Assembly (NCBI GenBank): GCA_902803355.1
Contig: CADCPP010000097.1
Location: 1 to 12,597 of the forward strand
Source of the DNA: an uncultured Lachnospiraceae bacterium
GTDB taxonomy: Bacteria > Bacillota > Clostridia > Lachnospirales > Lachnospiraceae
Direction of reading: 5' to 3'
Length of the DNA stretch: 12,597 bases
Shown here: positions 6,786 to 12,597 of the stretch, piece after piece
Layout of the letters: every line of letters begins with the position of its first letter
Position numbering within the stretch: the stretch's first letter is position 1
Position numbers and translations under genes: made by a program
Notes under the pieces: model-generated
Seen by the model: only the letters and a program-made list of their open reading frames with translations
What the model was told of the DNA's origin: nothing
The model's database searches: none

Positions 6786-7013
6786 ATGCATACGATCACT
6801 ATCAGACTGAATTCTATTGACAAAGTAAAAGAATTTGTCCGTGTTATTACCAATTTTGACAATGATTTTGACGTCCGTTCCGGCCGCTATACCGTAGACG
6901 GCAAGTCTATTCTGGGCATTTTCAGCCTGGATCTGGCGCGTCCTCTGGAGCTGGACATCTACGGTGATAATATCGACGCTGTCGTGGAAGCGCTTCAGTC
7001 GTTTACGGTCTGA
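6786..7013 (+). CDS. HPr-like small protein lacking the phosphorylatable histidine
   Basis: A 75-residue cytosolic protein with the HPr fold pattern. DVRSGRYTVDGKSILGIFSLDL (29-50) matches the HPr segment around regulatory serine 46 (here S41) and the following helix, and PLELDIYGDNIDAVVEALQSF matches the HPr C-terminal strand and helix. The canonical active site GLHARPA is missing: counting back from S41, the histidine position falls at S10-I11, and the only His in the protein is H2. It therefore cannot act as an ordinary PTS phosphocarrier. A regulatory role like that of Crh is conceivable but inferred. The ATG at 6786 has an ideal AAAGGAG site (6774-6780) five bases upstream; the upstream in-frame ATG at 6765 lies before this site and is rejected. 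It has its own strong promoter and terminator, so it is a single-gene transcript. Confidence 0.88.
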   Translation: MHTITIRLNSIDKVKEFVRVITNFDNDFDVRSGRYTVDGKSILGIFSLDLARPLELDIYGDNIDAVVEALQSFTV

Positions 7014-7030
7014 TCTTTAGCATGCTACTT

Positions 7031-7067
7031 TGCAGCAAAAGAGGCGTAAGCCTCTTTTTTTGCTGCA
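7031..7067. terminator. Bidirectional terminator shared by the HPr-like gene and thiI
   Basis: TGCAGC-AAAA-GAGGC (7031-7045), a GTAA loop, then GCCTC-TTTTTTT-GCTGCA (7050-7067) form a long hairpin with a small bulge of extra T's. The GAGGC/GCCTC core followed by T7 is a textbook terminator on the plus strand; on the minus strand the same stem is followed by AAGTAGC, so thiI termination there may be weaker. It is 17 bases after the HPr-like stop and 12 bases beyond the thiI stop. Confidence 0.85.
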
Positions 7068-7079
7068 TAAAATGCTCTC

Positions 7080-8264
7080 TTATTTGGCACAGACGATGCA
7101 TTCTTCTGTTTCGATCGCCGTTTTGACTAACGTATCGATCTCCGGAACCAGTCCGCTCTCGGAGCGTTTGATGATCCCGAGATTCGGTTTGGTGACCGGA
7201 TGCTTTGCCACAAAGATCGTGCAGCAGTCTTCGTAAGGCAGGATCGATGTTTCAAAGGTTCCGATCTGCTCCGCAAGGGCGATGATATCCTTCTTATCGA
7301 AGGCGATCAGCGGTCTGAACACCGGGAGCTCGCAAACCTCATTGGTACAGACCAGACTCTGCATGGTCTGCGACGCGACCTGGCCGATGGATTCCCCGGT
7401 CACCAGCGCCTGGCAGCCGTTTTCTCCTGCCAGTACCTCCGCGATACGCATCATATACCGGCGCATGATGATCGTCAGCTCATCGTGCGGGGCATTCTGA
7501 TAGATGTGCATCTGAACATCGGTGAAATTGACCACATGCAGCCGGATGGGACCGGCATAGCGGGAAACGATCTCCGCCAGTTCCACCACCTTCTGCTTGG
7601 CGCGCTCACTGGTATAGGGCGGCGCATGAAAATACACCGCTTCCACGGTCACGCCGCGCTTTGCCATCATCCAGCCGGCTACCGGCGAGTCAATGCCGCC
7701 GGAAAGCAGCACCATGGCTTTCCCGGCAGAACCGACAGGCATGCCTCCGGGACCCGGAATGGTCTCAGAATAGAAATTTACCTTCTCCCGGATCTCGATC
7801 CGGAACAGGATATCCGGTTCATGCACATCGACATGCGTTTCGGGGAAGGCCGCAAGGACCGCTTCACCGACCTTATAATTGATCTCCTGCGAATCAAGAG
7901 GATAGCTCTTATCGGCGCGCGTTGCCAGGACCTTAAAGCTTCCGGCAAAGCCGGGATGGGCTTTTCCGAAATAGTCGACGGCAGCTTTCAGCAGCTCATC
8001 CGGCGGCATTTTTTCCTTCTGCACGACCGGACAGATGCCGCTGATCCCGAATACCGTCTGCAGCTCGGTCACAGCCTCTTCGCGGTCAAAAGGCTCCGAT
8101 GCGACGGCGTAGATCCGACCGGAGGCCTTCGATACGGTAAAACCGCCCGCAATGCGCTTCAGTGCCGAATTGATCCGGCTGACCAGCTTATCTTCAAAGA
8201 TATAGCGGTTCTTGCCTTTGATCCCGATCTCGGCATATTTGATAAGAAAAGCCTGAAAATCCAT
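7080..8264 (-). CDS. thiI: tRNA 4-thiouridine synthase (tRNA sulfurtransferase), rhodanese-free form
   Basis: It activates U8 of tRNA with ATP and replaces its oxygen with sulfur to give 4-thiouridine; in some bacteria it also serves thiamine thiazole synthesis. The 394 residues contain an N-terminal ferredoxin-like and THUMP region (about 1-165) and a PP-loop ATPase domain with SGGIDS at 188-193, plus VTGESIGQVASQT (288-300) and YEDCCTIFVAKHPVTKP (344-360), whose C347/C348 fits the catalytic cysteine. The C-terminal rhodanese domain of the E. coli enzyme is absent, as in Bacillus, where a dedicated cysteine desulfurase next door supplies sulfur. Such a gene is directly upstream here, 15 bases away. 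An unusual detail is the terminal ECIVCAK, a CxxC (C389, C392). The AGGAG site precedes ATG at 8264 with six-base spacing. Confidence 0.96.
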   Translation of the reverse strand: MDFQAFLIKYAEIGIKGKNRYIFEDKLVSRINSALKRIAGGFTVSKASGRIYAVASEPFDREEAVTELQTVFGISGICPVVQKEKMPPDELLKAAVDYFGKAHPGFAGSFKVLATRADKSYPLDSQEINYKVGEAVLAAFPETHVDVHEPDILFRIEIREKVNFYSETIPGPGGMPVGSAGKAMVLLSGGIDSPVAGWMMAKRGVTVEAVYFHAPPYTSERAKQKVVELAEIVSRYAGPIRLHVVNFTDVQMHIYQNAPHDELTIIMRRYMMRIAEVLAGENGCQALVTGESIGQVASQTMQSLVCTNEVCELPVFRPLIAFDKKDIIALAEQIGTFETSILPYEDCCTIFVAKHPVTKPNLGIIKRSESGLVPEIDTLVKTAIETEECIVCAK

Positions 8265-8279
8265 AAGAGACTCCTGAAC

Positions 8280-9437
8280 TTATTTTCTGGTAAAACGGCG
8301 CAGCAGGGGCAGAAGCTCCCGCAGTGCCTTAAGGGTTTCTTCCACCTCTTCTTCCGTGGTGTAAGAAGAAAGCGAAAAGCGCAGCGTCGAAGCCGCCAGT
8401 TCATCCTTTAACCCAATGGCATGAAGCGTCGGACTGACAGCCTTTTTATGGCTGGAGCAGGCCGATCCTGCCGAGGCGTAGATCCCTTTTTCCTCCAAAG
8501 CATGAAGCAGCACTTCGCTGCGGATCCCCCGGAAGGTCGCGCTCACGATATGCGGCGCACTGTGCTCACGGTCACGGGGACCGTTTACGGTCACCTGATC
8601 CAGCGCCTCCAGCCCTTCTTGCAGGGACTCTTTCAGATCATACATACGGGAAGTGGTTTTGTCAAAGGTTTCAAAGGCGAGTTCAGCTGCTTTTCCGAAG
8701 CCGACGATCCCCGGCATGTTCTCCGTACCGGACCGTATGCCTTTTTGCTGTTCTCCGCCGTAGATGATGGGCAGGATGCGTGCCTTATCCTGAATATACA
8801 AAAAGCCGATCCCCTTCGGGCCATGGATCTTATGCGCGCTGGCAGAAAGCAGATCGATCCCGGCCTTTTTCGGCTGAAGACGCACTTTTCCGTAGCCCTG
8901 GACTGCATCCACATGAAACAGAATATTCCGGTTATATGCCTTGACAAGGGCAGCCATCTCCTCCACAGGTTCCCTGGCTCCCACCTCATTATTGACGGCC
9001 ATAACGGAGACCAGTACGGTTTCGGGAGTTAATGCTTCTTTCAGCGCATCAGTGGAAACGAGTCCCAGCGCGTCTACCGGCAGCCTGGTCACGCGAAAGC
9101 CTTCTTTCACCAGCTCATCTGCCGCCGCGGAAACAGAAGGATGTTCCACCGCGGAGATGATCACATGGTCGCCGAGGCGCTTCTTCGCCCTCGCGCCGCC
9201 AAGGAGCGCCAGATTGTTTGCTTCCGTACCGCCGGAGGTAAAATAGATCTCTTTGCCGTCTGCTTTCAGCGGGGCAGCGATGCGCTCTTTGGCAAGCTTG
9301 AGCAGCCGTTCCGCGTCAGACCCTTTTTTGTGCAGGGAGCTGGGATTGCCATAGTCCTCACTGAGAGCGGCCATCATCTCCCTGCGGACCTCGGGCGCCA
9401 CCATCGTGGTTGCCGAATTATCCAGATAGATCTCCAT
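8280..9437 (-). CDS. Cysteine desulfurase (NifS/IscS type), probable sulfur donor to ThiI
   Basis: A PLP enzyme that takes sulfur from cysteine, leaving alanine, and passes it on as a persulfide. The 385 residues match class V aminotransferase-type desulfurases: YLDNSATT at the start, TSGGTEANNLA (67-77), H99 in VEHPSV, NNEVG (149-153), HVDAVQ with D177 and Q180, the PLP lysine K203 in SASAHKIHGPKG, RSGTEN (235-240), and the catalytic C327 in ASAGSACSS. The ATG at 9437 directly follows the rsmE stop codon, and its GGAGGA site lies inside the end of rsmE, giving tight coupling. Placement before a rhodanese-free thiI resembles the Bacillus NifZ-ThiI pair, so the main role is probably tRNA thiolation. 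No IscU/SufU scaffold or IscR is present in the window, but a part in Fe-S cluster supply cannot be excluded. Confidence 0.95.
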   Translation of the reverse strand: MEIYLDNSATTMVAPEVRREMMAALSEDYGNPSSLHKKGSDAERLLKLAKERIAAPLKADGKEIYFTSGGTEANNLALLGGARAKKRLGDHVIISAVEHPSVSAAADELVKEGFRVTRLPVDALGLVSTDALKEALTPETVLVSVMAVNNEVGAREPVEEMAALVKAYNRNILFHVDAVQGYGKVRLQPKKAGIDLLSASAHKIHGPKGIGFLYIQDKARILPIIYGGEQQKGIRSGTENMPGIVGFGKAAELAFETFDKTTSRMYDLKESLQEGLEALDQVTVNGPRDREHSAPHIVSATFRGIRSEVLLHALEEKGIYASAGSACSSHKKAVSPTLHAIGLKDELAASTLRFSLSSYTTEEEVEETLKALRELLPLLRRFTRK

Positions 9438-10175
9438 TTATTCCTCCATCATGAGTGTGCACATCGCCAGAGCAGCCATTCCGGCAGTCTCCGTCCGAAG
9501 GATGCGCGGCCCGAGCGTGATGATCTTCGCGCCGGCCTCCCGCAGTTTATCGATCTCGGCAAGATCAAATCCGCCTTCCGGGCCGATAAAGATGGCACAG
9601 TCGCTTCCTTTTTCCACTGAAGACAGAACGGCTCTGGTCGCCGCGATATTTTCCGCATTCTCATAGGGAACAAGGAGGCAGGCCATCTCTTCTGCCTTCT
9701 TCAGCGCAGCGGAAAAGCTGAGCACATCTTCGACCTTGGGAATGATGCGCCGCCCGGACTGCTTCGCCGCGCTTTCGGCAATGCGCTGCCACCTCTCGGT
9801 CTTTGCTTTCTTTTTCTTTTCATCCAGTTTGACCACGCAGCGCTTCATTTCTACCGGAACGACCGAGGATACGCCAAGCTCCACGCTTTTCTGGATGATC
9901 CATTCCATTTTATCGCTCTTTGGCAGGCCCTGAAACAGATGCAGGCGGACCGGACATTCGGTTTCGGCCAGTTCATCGGGAAGTACCTTACAGCGAACAA
10001 AGTCCGGGGCGGTCTCCGTGATCTCACAGAGACTGTCCCGGTCCTGTCCGTCCGACACCACGATCTTCTCTCCGGCTTTCAGCCGCAGCACATTGACGAT
10101 GTGGTTCACATCCGCGCCGGTGATCGTGATCATGCCGCTTTCTGCATTTTCAGAAGGGGCAAAAAAGTGAAACAT
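9438..10175 (-). CDS. rsmE: 16S rRNA (uracil1498-N3)-methyltransferase
   Basis: It methylates N3 of U1498 in 16S rRNA of the small ribosomal subunit, using S-adenosylmethionine. The 245 residues fit the family. An N-terminal PUA-like region holds HIVNVLRLKAGEKI (25-38). The C-terminal trefoil-knot (SPOUT) domain contains LFQGLPKSDKMEWIIQKSVELGV (80-102), AAKQSGRRIIP (136-146), FIGPEGGF (196-203), and the knot/SAM-binding LGPRILRTETAGMAAL (221-236). The start codon shares one base with the dnaJ stop (TAATG), so it is probably translated by reinitiation after dnaJ; no close Shine-Dalgarno is seen. Its stop touches the next start. In Bacillus, prmA lies between dnaJ and rsmE; here it is missing. 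Confidence 0.96.
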   Translation of the reverse strand: MFHFFAPSENAESGMITITGADVNHIVNVLRLKAGEKIVVSDGQDRDSLCEITETAPDFVRCKVLPDELAETECPVRLHLFQGLPKSDKMEWIIQKSVELGVSSVVPVEMKRCVVKLDEKKKKAKTERWQRIAESAAKQSGRRIIPKVEDVLSFSAALKKAEEMACLLVPYENAENIAATRAVLSSVEKGSDCAIFIGPEGGFDLAEIDKLREAGAKIITLGPRILRTETAGMAALAMCTLMMEE

Positions 10176-11332
10176 TATTTAAAGAGACCCCTTTTCTTCT
10201 TTTCCGTCGTAGACACGGTGCCGCCGCAGGCTGCATCAAAAGCCTGAAGCGCCTCGCGCTGCTCCTTGTTCAGGTGGTCCGGAACATTTACAATAAAGGT
10301 GACATAGTGGTCTCCCCGTTCGTTCCGGCGCGGCACCGGAACACCTTTTCCGCGCAGACGGATCCTGGTATTCGGCTGCGTGCCGGCTTTCAGTTCGTAT
10401 TCGACCGGTCCGTCGATGGTCTCCAGACGAAGCGTATCGCCAAGAGCAGCCTGAGCAAAGGAGATCGGCACCGCAGTGAAAATATCGTATTCCTCGCGGG
10501 CAAACGTCTGGTGCGGCGAAACCCTCACCTGCACCAGCAAGTCGCCGCGGTCTCCGCCGTTGGTTCCCGGCTCGCCATAGCCACTCACACGGATCCCTTC
10601 GCCGTCATCGATCCCTGCGGGAATATCTGCCGTAACCATCTTCCGTCTGGTCACATATCCCGTACCGGCGCATTTTGCGCATTTATCTTTGATGATCTTG
10701 CCCTTTCCGCCGCAGCTCGGGCAGGAGCGCTGCGTCTGGGCCATGCCGAAGATCGTTCGCTGCGTGAGGGTCACCACACCTTTTCCTGAGCACTCCGTAC
10801 AGGTCACAGGGCCGGTTCCAGGCTTGCACCCGCTGCCGCCGCAGGTCGGACATTCTTCTTTGTAATTGATCTCTATCTCTTTTTTAACGCCCTTCATCGC
10901 TTCCATAAAGCTGATGCGGACCGTTGTTTTCACATTCGCACCCTTGCGCGGGGCATTCGGATTTGCCGAGCGGGATCCGCCGAATCCTCCGAAGCCGCCG
11001 AAAGCTCCGCCAAATGCGCCGCCGAACAGATCGCCGAAAAGATCGCCGAACATATCCGCATAGTCGGAACTGCTGTATTCAAAACCGCCCATACCGCCGG
11101 AACCGTCAAAGGCCGCCATGCCGTACTGGTCGTATTTTGCCCTCTTTTCCGGATCGCTCAGGACAGCATAAGCCTCCGAAGCTTCTTTGAATTTAGCTTC
11201 GGCATCCTTGTCGCCGGGGTTCATATCGGGATGGTATTTTTTTGCGAGCACGCGGTAAGCCTTCTTCAGCTCTTCCTCAGAGGCTGTTTTCTGCACGCCC
11301 AGCACTTCATAATAATCGCGTTTTTCCGCCAT
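10175..11332 (-). CDS. dnaJ: Chaperone protein DnaJ (Hsp40)
   Basis: A co-chaperone that delivers unfolded proteins to DnaK and triggers its ATPase. The 385 residues have full class I layout. The J domain (1-70) carries HPD at 34-36. The G/F-rich linker (73-119) contains a short tandem GDLFGDLFGGAFGGAFGGFGG. The zinc domain has all four CxxCxGxG repeats (C161/C164, C178/C181, C204/C207, C218/C221). A C-terminal substrate-binding and dimer region follows (about 232-355). No key residue is missing. The start at 11332 has an AAGGAAG site nine bases upstream. It follows dnaK after a 108-base gap with two hairpins and overlaps rsmE by one base. Stress control by HrcA/CIRCE would act upstream of dnaK, outside the window. 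Confidence 0.98.
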   Translation of the reverse strand: MAEKRDYYEVLGVQKTASEEELKKAYRVLAKKYHPDMNPGDKDAEAKFKEASEAYAVLSDPEKRAKYDQYGMAAFDGSGGMGGFEYSSSDYADMFGDLFGDLFGGAFGGAFGGFGGFGGSRSANPNAPRKGANVKTTVRISFMEAMKGVKKEIEINYKEECPTCGGSGCKPGTGPVTCTECSGKGVVTLTQRTIFGMAQTQRSCPSCGGKGKIIKDKCAKCAGTGYVTRRKMVTADIPAGIDDGEGIRVSGYGEPGTNGGDRGDLLVQVRVSPHQTFAREEYDIFTAVPISFAQAALGDTLRLETIDGPVEYELKAGTQPNTRIRLRGKGVPVPRRNERGDHYVTFIVNVPDHLNKEQREALQAFDAACGGTVSTTEKKKRGLFK

Positions 11333-11370
11333 AACGCATCTTCCTTAAACTGATCTTTTTACACACCTGT

Positions 11371-11395
11371 GGGGAACGGCGCGAGGCCGTCCCCC
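11371..11395 (-). other. Stable hairpin in the dnaK-dnaJ gap
   Basis: On the minus strand GGGGGACGGC-CTCGC-GCCGTTCCCC forms a 10-bp stem with one G-U pair. On the plus strand the same position is an A-C mismatch, so the structure favours the dnaK-to-dnaJ transcript. No T-run follows, so it is not a normal terminator. It may mark an RNA processing or stability site that lowers dnaJ relative to dnaK; this is inference. Confidence 0.55.
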
Positions 11396-11419
11396 TTAAG
11401 GTGCAAATTGTTAAATTAT

Positions 11420-11432
11420 GGGGTTTGACCCC
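11420..11432 (-). other. Small hairpin just after the dnaK stop
   Basis: On the minus strand GGGGT-CAA-ACCCC (5-bp stem, 3-base loop) is followed by ATAATTTAACAATTTG, an AT-rich but interrupted tail. It begins eight bases past the dnaK stop codon. It may act as a leaky terminator together with the larger hairpin downstream, letting part of transcription continue into dnaJ. Confidence 0.4.
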
Positions 11433-11440
11433 TGATGGGA

Positions 11441-12597
11441 TCAGACTTCCTTGAAGTCCGCATCCTGAACATCGTCGTCGCCGCCGCGGCCGTTATTCTG
11501 GTCGGCTCCGCCCTGGAAACCGCCGCCGGGCTGACCCTGGAAGCCGCCCTGAGGGCCGCCCTGGGCCTGTTCGTAGACCTTGGCAAACAGCTGCTGCGCA
11601 CTGTTCATCAGACGCTCTCTGCCGTTCTTTAAGGCATCGATCTGGCTGTCGGTCAGGTTATCGCTGTCCTTGGTCTCCTCCAGCGTCTGCTTCAGGGAAG
11701 CGATATCGGCTTCCACCGCGCTCTTGCTGCTGGGATCAAGCTTGTCTCCCACATCCTTCATGGCCTGCTCGGTCTGGAAAATGATGGAGTCCGCGTCGTT
11801 GCGGGCATCGATTCCTTCCTTGCGGCGCTTATCCTGCGCCTCAAAGGCAGCCGCTTCACGCACAGCCTTGTCAATGTCGGCTTCGCTCATGTTGGAGCCG
11901 CCGGTGATGGTGATGTGCTGTTCCTTGCCGGTGCCGAGATCCTTGGCGGACACGTTCACGATGCCGTTCGCGTCGATATCAAAGGTGACTTCGATCTGCG
12001 GAACACCGCGGCGTGCGGGCGGGATGCCGTCCAGACGGAACTGGCCAAGGCTCTTGTTGTCGCGGGCAAACTGACGCTCGCCCTGCAGGACGTTGATATC
12101 CACGGCGGTCTGATTGTCGGCTGCAGTGGAGAAGACCTGGCTCTTCTTGGTCGGGATGGTCGTATTACGCTCGATCAGGCGGGTAGCCACGCCGCCCAGC
12201 GTCTCGATGCTCAAGGACAGCGGCGTCACATCCAGCAGCAGAATATCGCCCGCACCGGCATCGCCGGCCAGCTTGCCGCCCTGGATGGAAGCGCCGATGG
12301 CGACGCATTCGTCAGGGTTCAGGGACTTGTTCGGTTCCTTGCCGGTCAGCTGTTTGACCTTCTCCTGCACAGCAGGAATACGGGTGGAGCCGCCCACCAG
12401 AAGGACCTTGGAGATGTCGGCAGCCGTAAGGCCGGCGTCACGCAGTGCGTTCTGCACCGGGATCGCGGTACGGTCGACCAGCTCACGGGTCAGCTCATCG
12501 AACTTTGCTCTGGTCAGGTTCATGTCAAGGTGCTTCGGACCGTCGGCAGTTGCCATGATGAACGGCAGGTTGATATTGGTGGTCGTGGCGGAGGACA
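11441..12597 (-). CDS. dnaK: Chaperone protein DnaK (Hsp70), 3' part, cut by the window edge
   Basis: An ATP-driven chaperone that binds exposed peptide segments of client proteins. The frame is open from the right window edge; the ATG at 12556 is internal, since the 13 residues before it (SSATTTNINLPFI) match the conserved Hsp70 sequence. 384 C-terminal residues are seen. The end of the nucleotide-binding domain has LLVGGSTRIPAVQ; the linker ILLLDVTPLSLSIET follows; the substrate-binding domain contains FSTAADNQTAVDINVLQGER and GIPPARRGVPQIEVTFDIDANGI. A helical lid and a low-complexity G/Q tail (GGPQGGFQGQPGGGFQGG) lead to the acidic end DVQDADFKEV. The start, any grpE/hrcA and the heat-shock promoter lie beyond the window. 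It is the first visible gene of the operon running through dnaJ to thiI. Confidence 0.98.
   Translation of the reverse strand, partial: SSATTTNINLPFIMATADGPKHLDMNLTRAKFDELTRELVDRTAIPVQNALRDAGLTAADISKVLLVGGSTRIPAVQEKVKQLTGKEPNKSLNPDECVAIGASIQGGKLAGDAGAGDILLLDVTPLSLSIETLGGVATRLIERNTTIPTKKSQVFSTAADNQTAVDINVLQGERQFARDNKSLGQFRLDGIPPARRGVPQIEVTFDIDANGIVNVSAKDLGTGKEQHITITGGSNMSEADIDKAVREAAAFEAQDKRRKEGIDARNDADSIIFQTEQAMKDVGDKLDPSSKSAVEADIASLKQTLEETKDSDNLTDSQIDALKNGRERLMNSAQQLFAKVYEQAQGGPQGGFQGQPGGGFQGGADQNNGRGGDDDVQDADFKEV

Noticed and set aside
7200..8411. Long plus-strand open frame opposite thiI and the desulfurase (403 codons)
   Set aside because: It is antisense to two well-defined genes, spans their junction, and its histidine/arginine-rich composition is typical of a shadow frame.
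10931..11063. Repeat-like stretch of CCGCCGAA units, a possible tandem repeat or array
   Set aside because: It is the complement of the DnaJ G/F-rich linker; the repetition comes from coding for Gly-Phe units.
1..12597. CRISPR array, insertion sequence, integrase, phage or toxin-antitoxin genes, tRNA or rRNA genes
   Set aside because: No regularly spaced direct repeats, transposase-like proteins, inverted terminal repeats or tRNA-like folds were seen by eye; all gaps are short and explained by promoters or terminators.

Overview
The window reads as a chromosomal core region of a Gram-positive Bacillota, most likely class Clostridia and perhaps Lachnospiraceae. The evidence is moderate GC content, strong AGGAGG-type ribosome binding sites, a dnaK-dnaJ-rsmE gene order with mtaB close by, a rhodanese-free ThiI paired with its own cysteine desulfurase, and a histidine-less HPr-like small protein. 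Taxonomy is inferred from gene content and protein style only.

Left part (1-2483, plus strand): the C-terminal part of a serpin cut by the window edge and closed by a strong terminator; upp (uracil salvage) behind its own good sigma-A-type promoter and followed by a GC-rich hairpin; then a DUF5662-type protein of unknown function. A long hairpin at 2440-2469 serves as a shared terminator with malQ, which converges on it.

Middle part (2484-6708, minus strand, read right to left): mtaB and a YggS/PROSC-type PLP protein, almost touching and probably translationally coupled; then an Lrp/AsnC regulator with its own promoter; then malQ (4-alpha-glucanotransferase). A small HPr-like gene (6786-7013, plus strand) is divergent from mtaB, has an excellent promoter, and converges on thiI at a second two-way terminator (7031-7067).

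Right part (7080-12597, minus strand): dnaK (3' part, cut by the window edge), dnaJ, rsmE, a NifS/IscS-type cysteine desulfurase and thiI. From dnaJ to thiI the genes overlap or are separated by 0-15 bases and look like one operon. The theme is protein folding plus rRNA/tRNA modification: DnaK/DnaJ chaperones, RsmE for 16S m3U1498, a desulfurase feeding ThiI for tRNA s4U8, and MtaB for ms2t6A37. In the well-known Bacillus order (hrcA-grpE-dnaK-dnaJ-prmA-rsmE-mtaB), prmA would sit between dnaJ and rsmE and mtaB directly after rsmE. Here prmA is absent, and the desulfurase/thiI pair and the inverted HPr-like gene lie between rsmE and mtaB.

I saw no CRISPR array, insertion sequence, tRNA/rRNA gene, phage gene or toxin-antitoxin pair. 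No gap between genes exceeds 150 bases. I do not see a clear undescribed multi-gene system. The most interesting items are the HPr-like protein that keeps the regulatory-serine segment but lacks the phosphorylatable histidine, the ThiI C-terminal CxxC tail next to a dedicated desulfurase, the bacterial serpin with its intact inhibitory hinge, and the DUF5662 protein.
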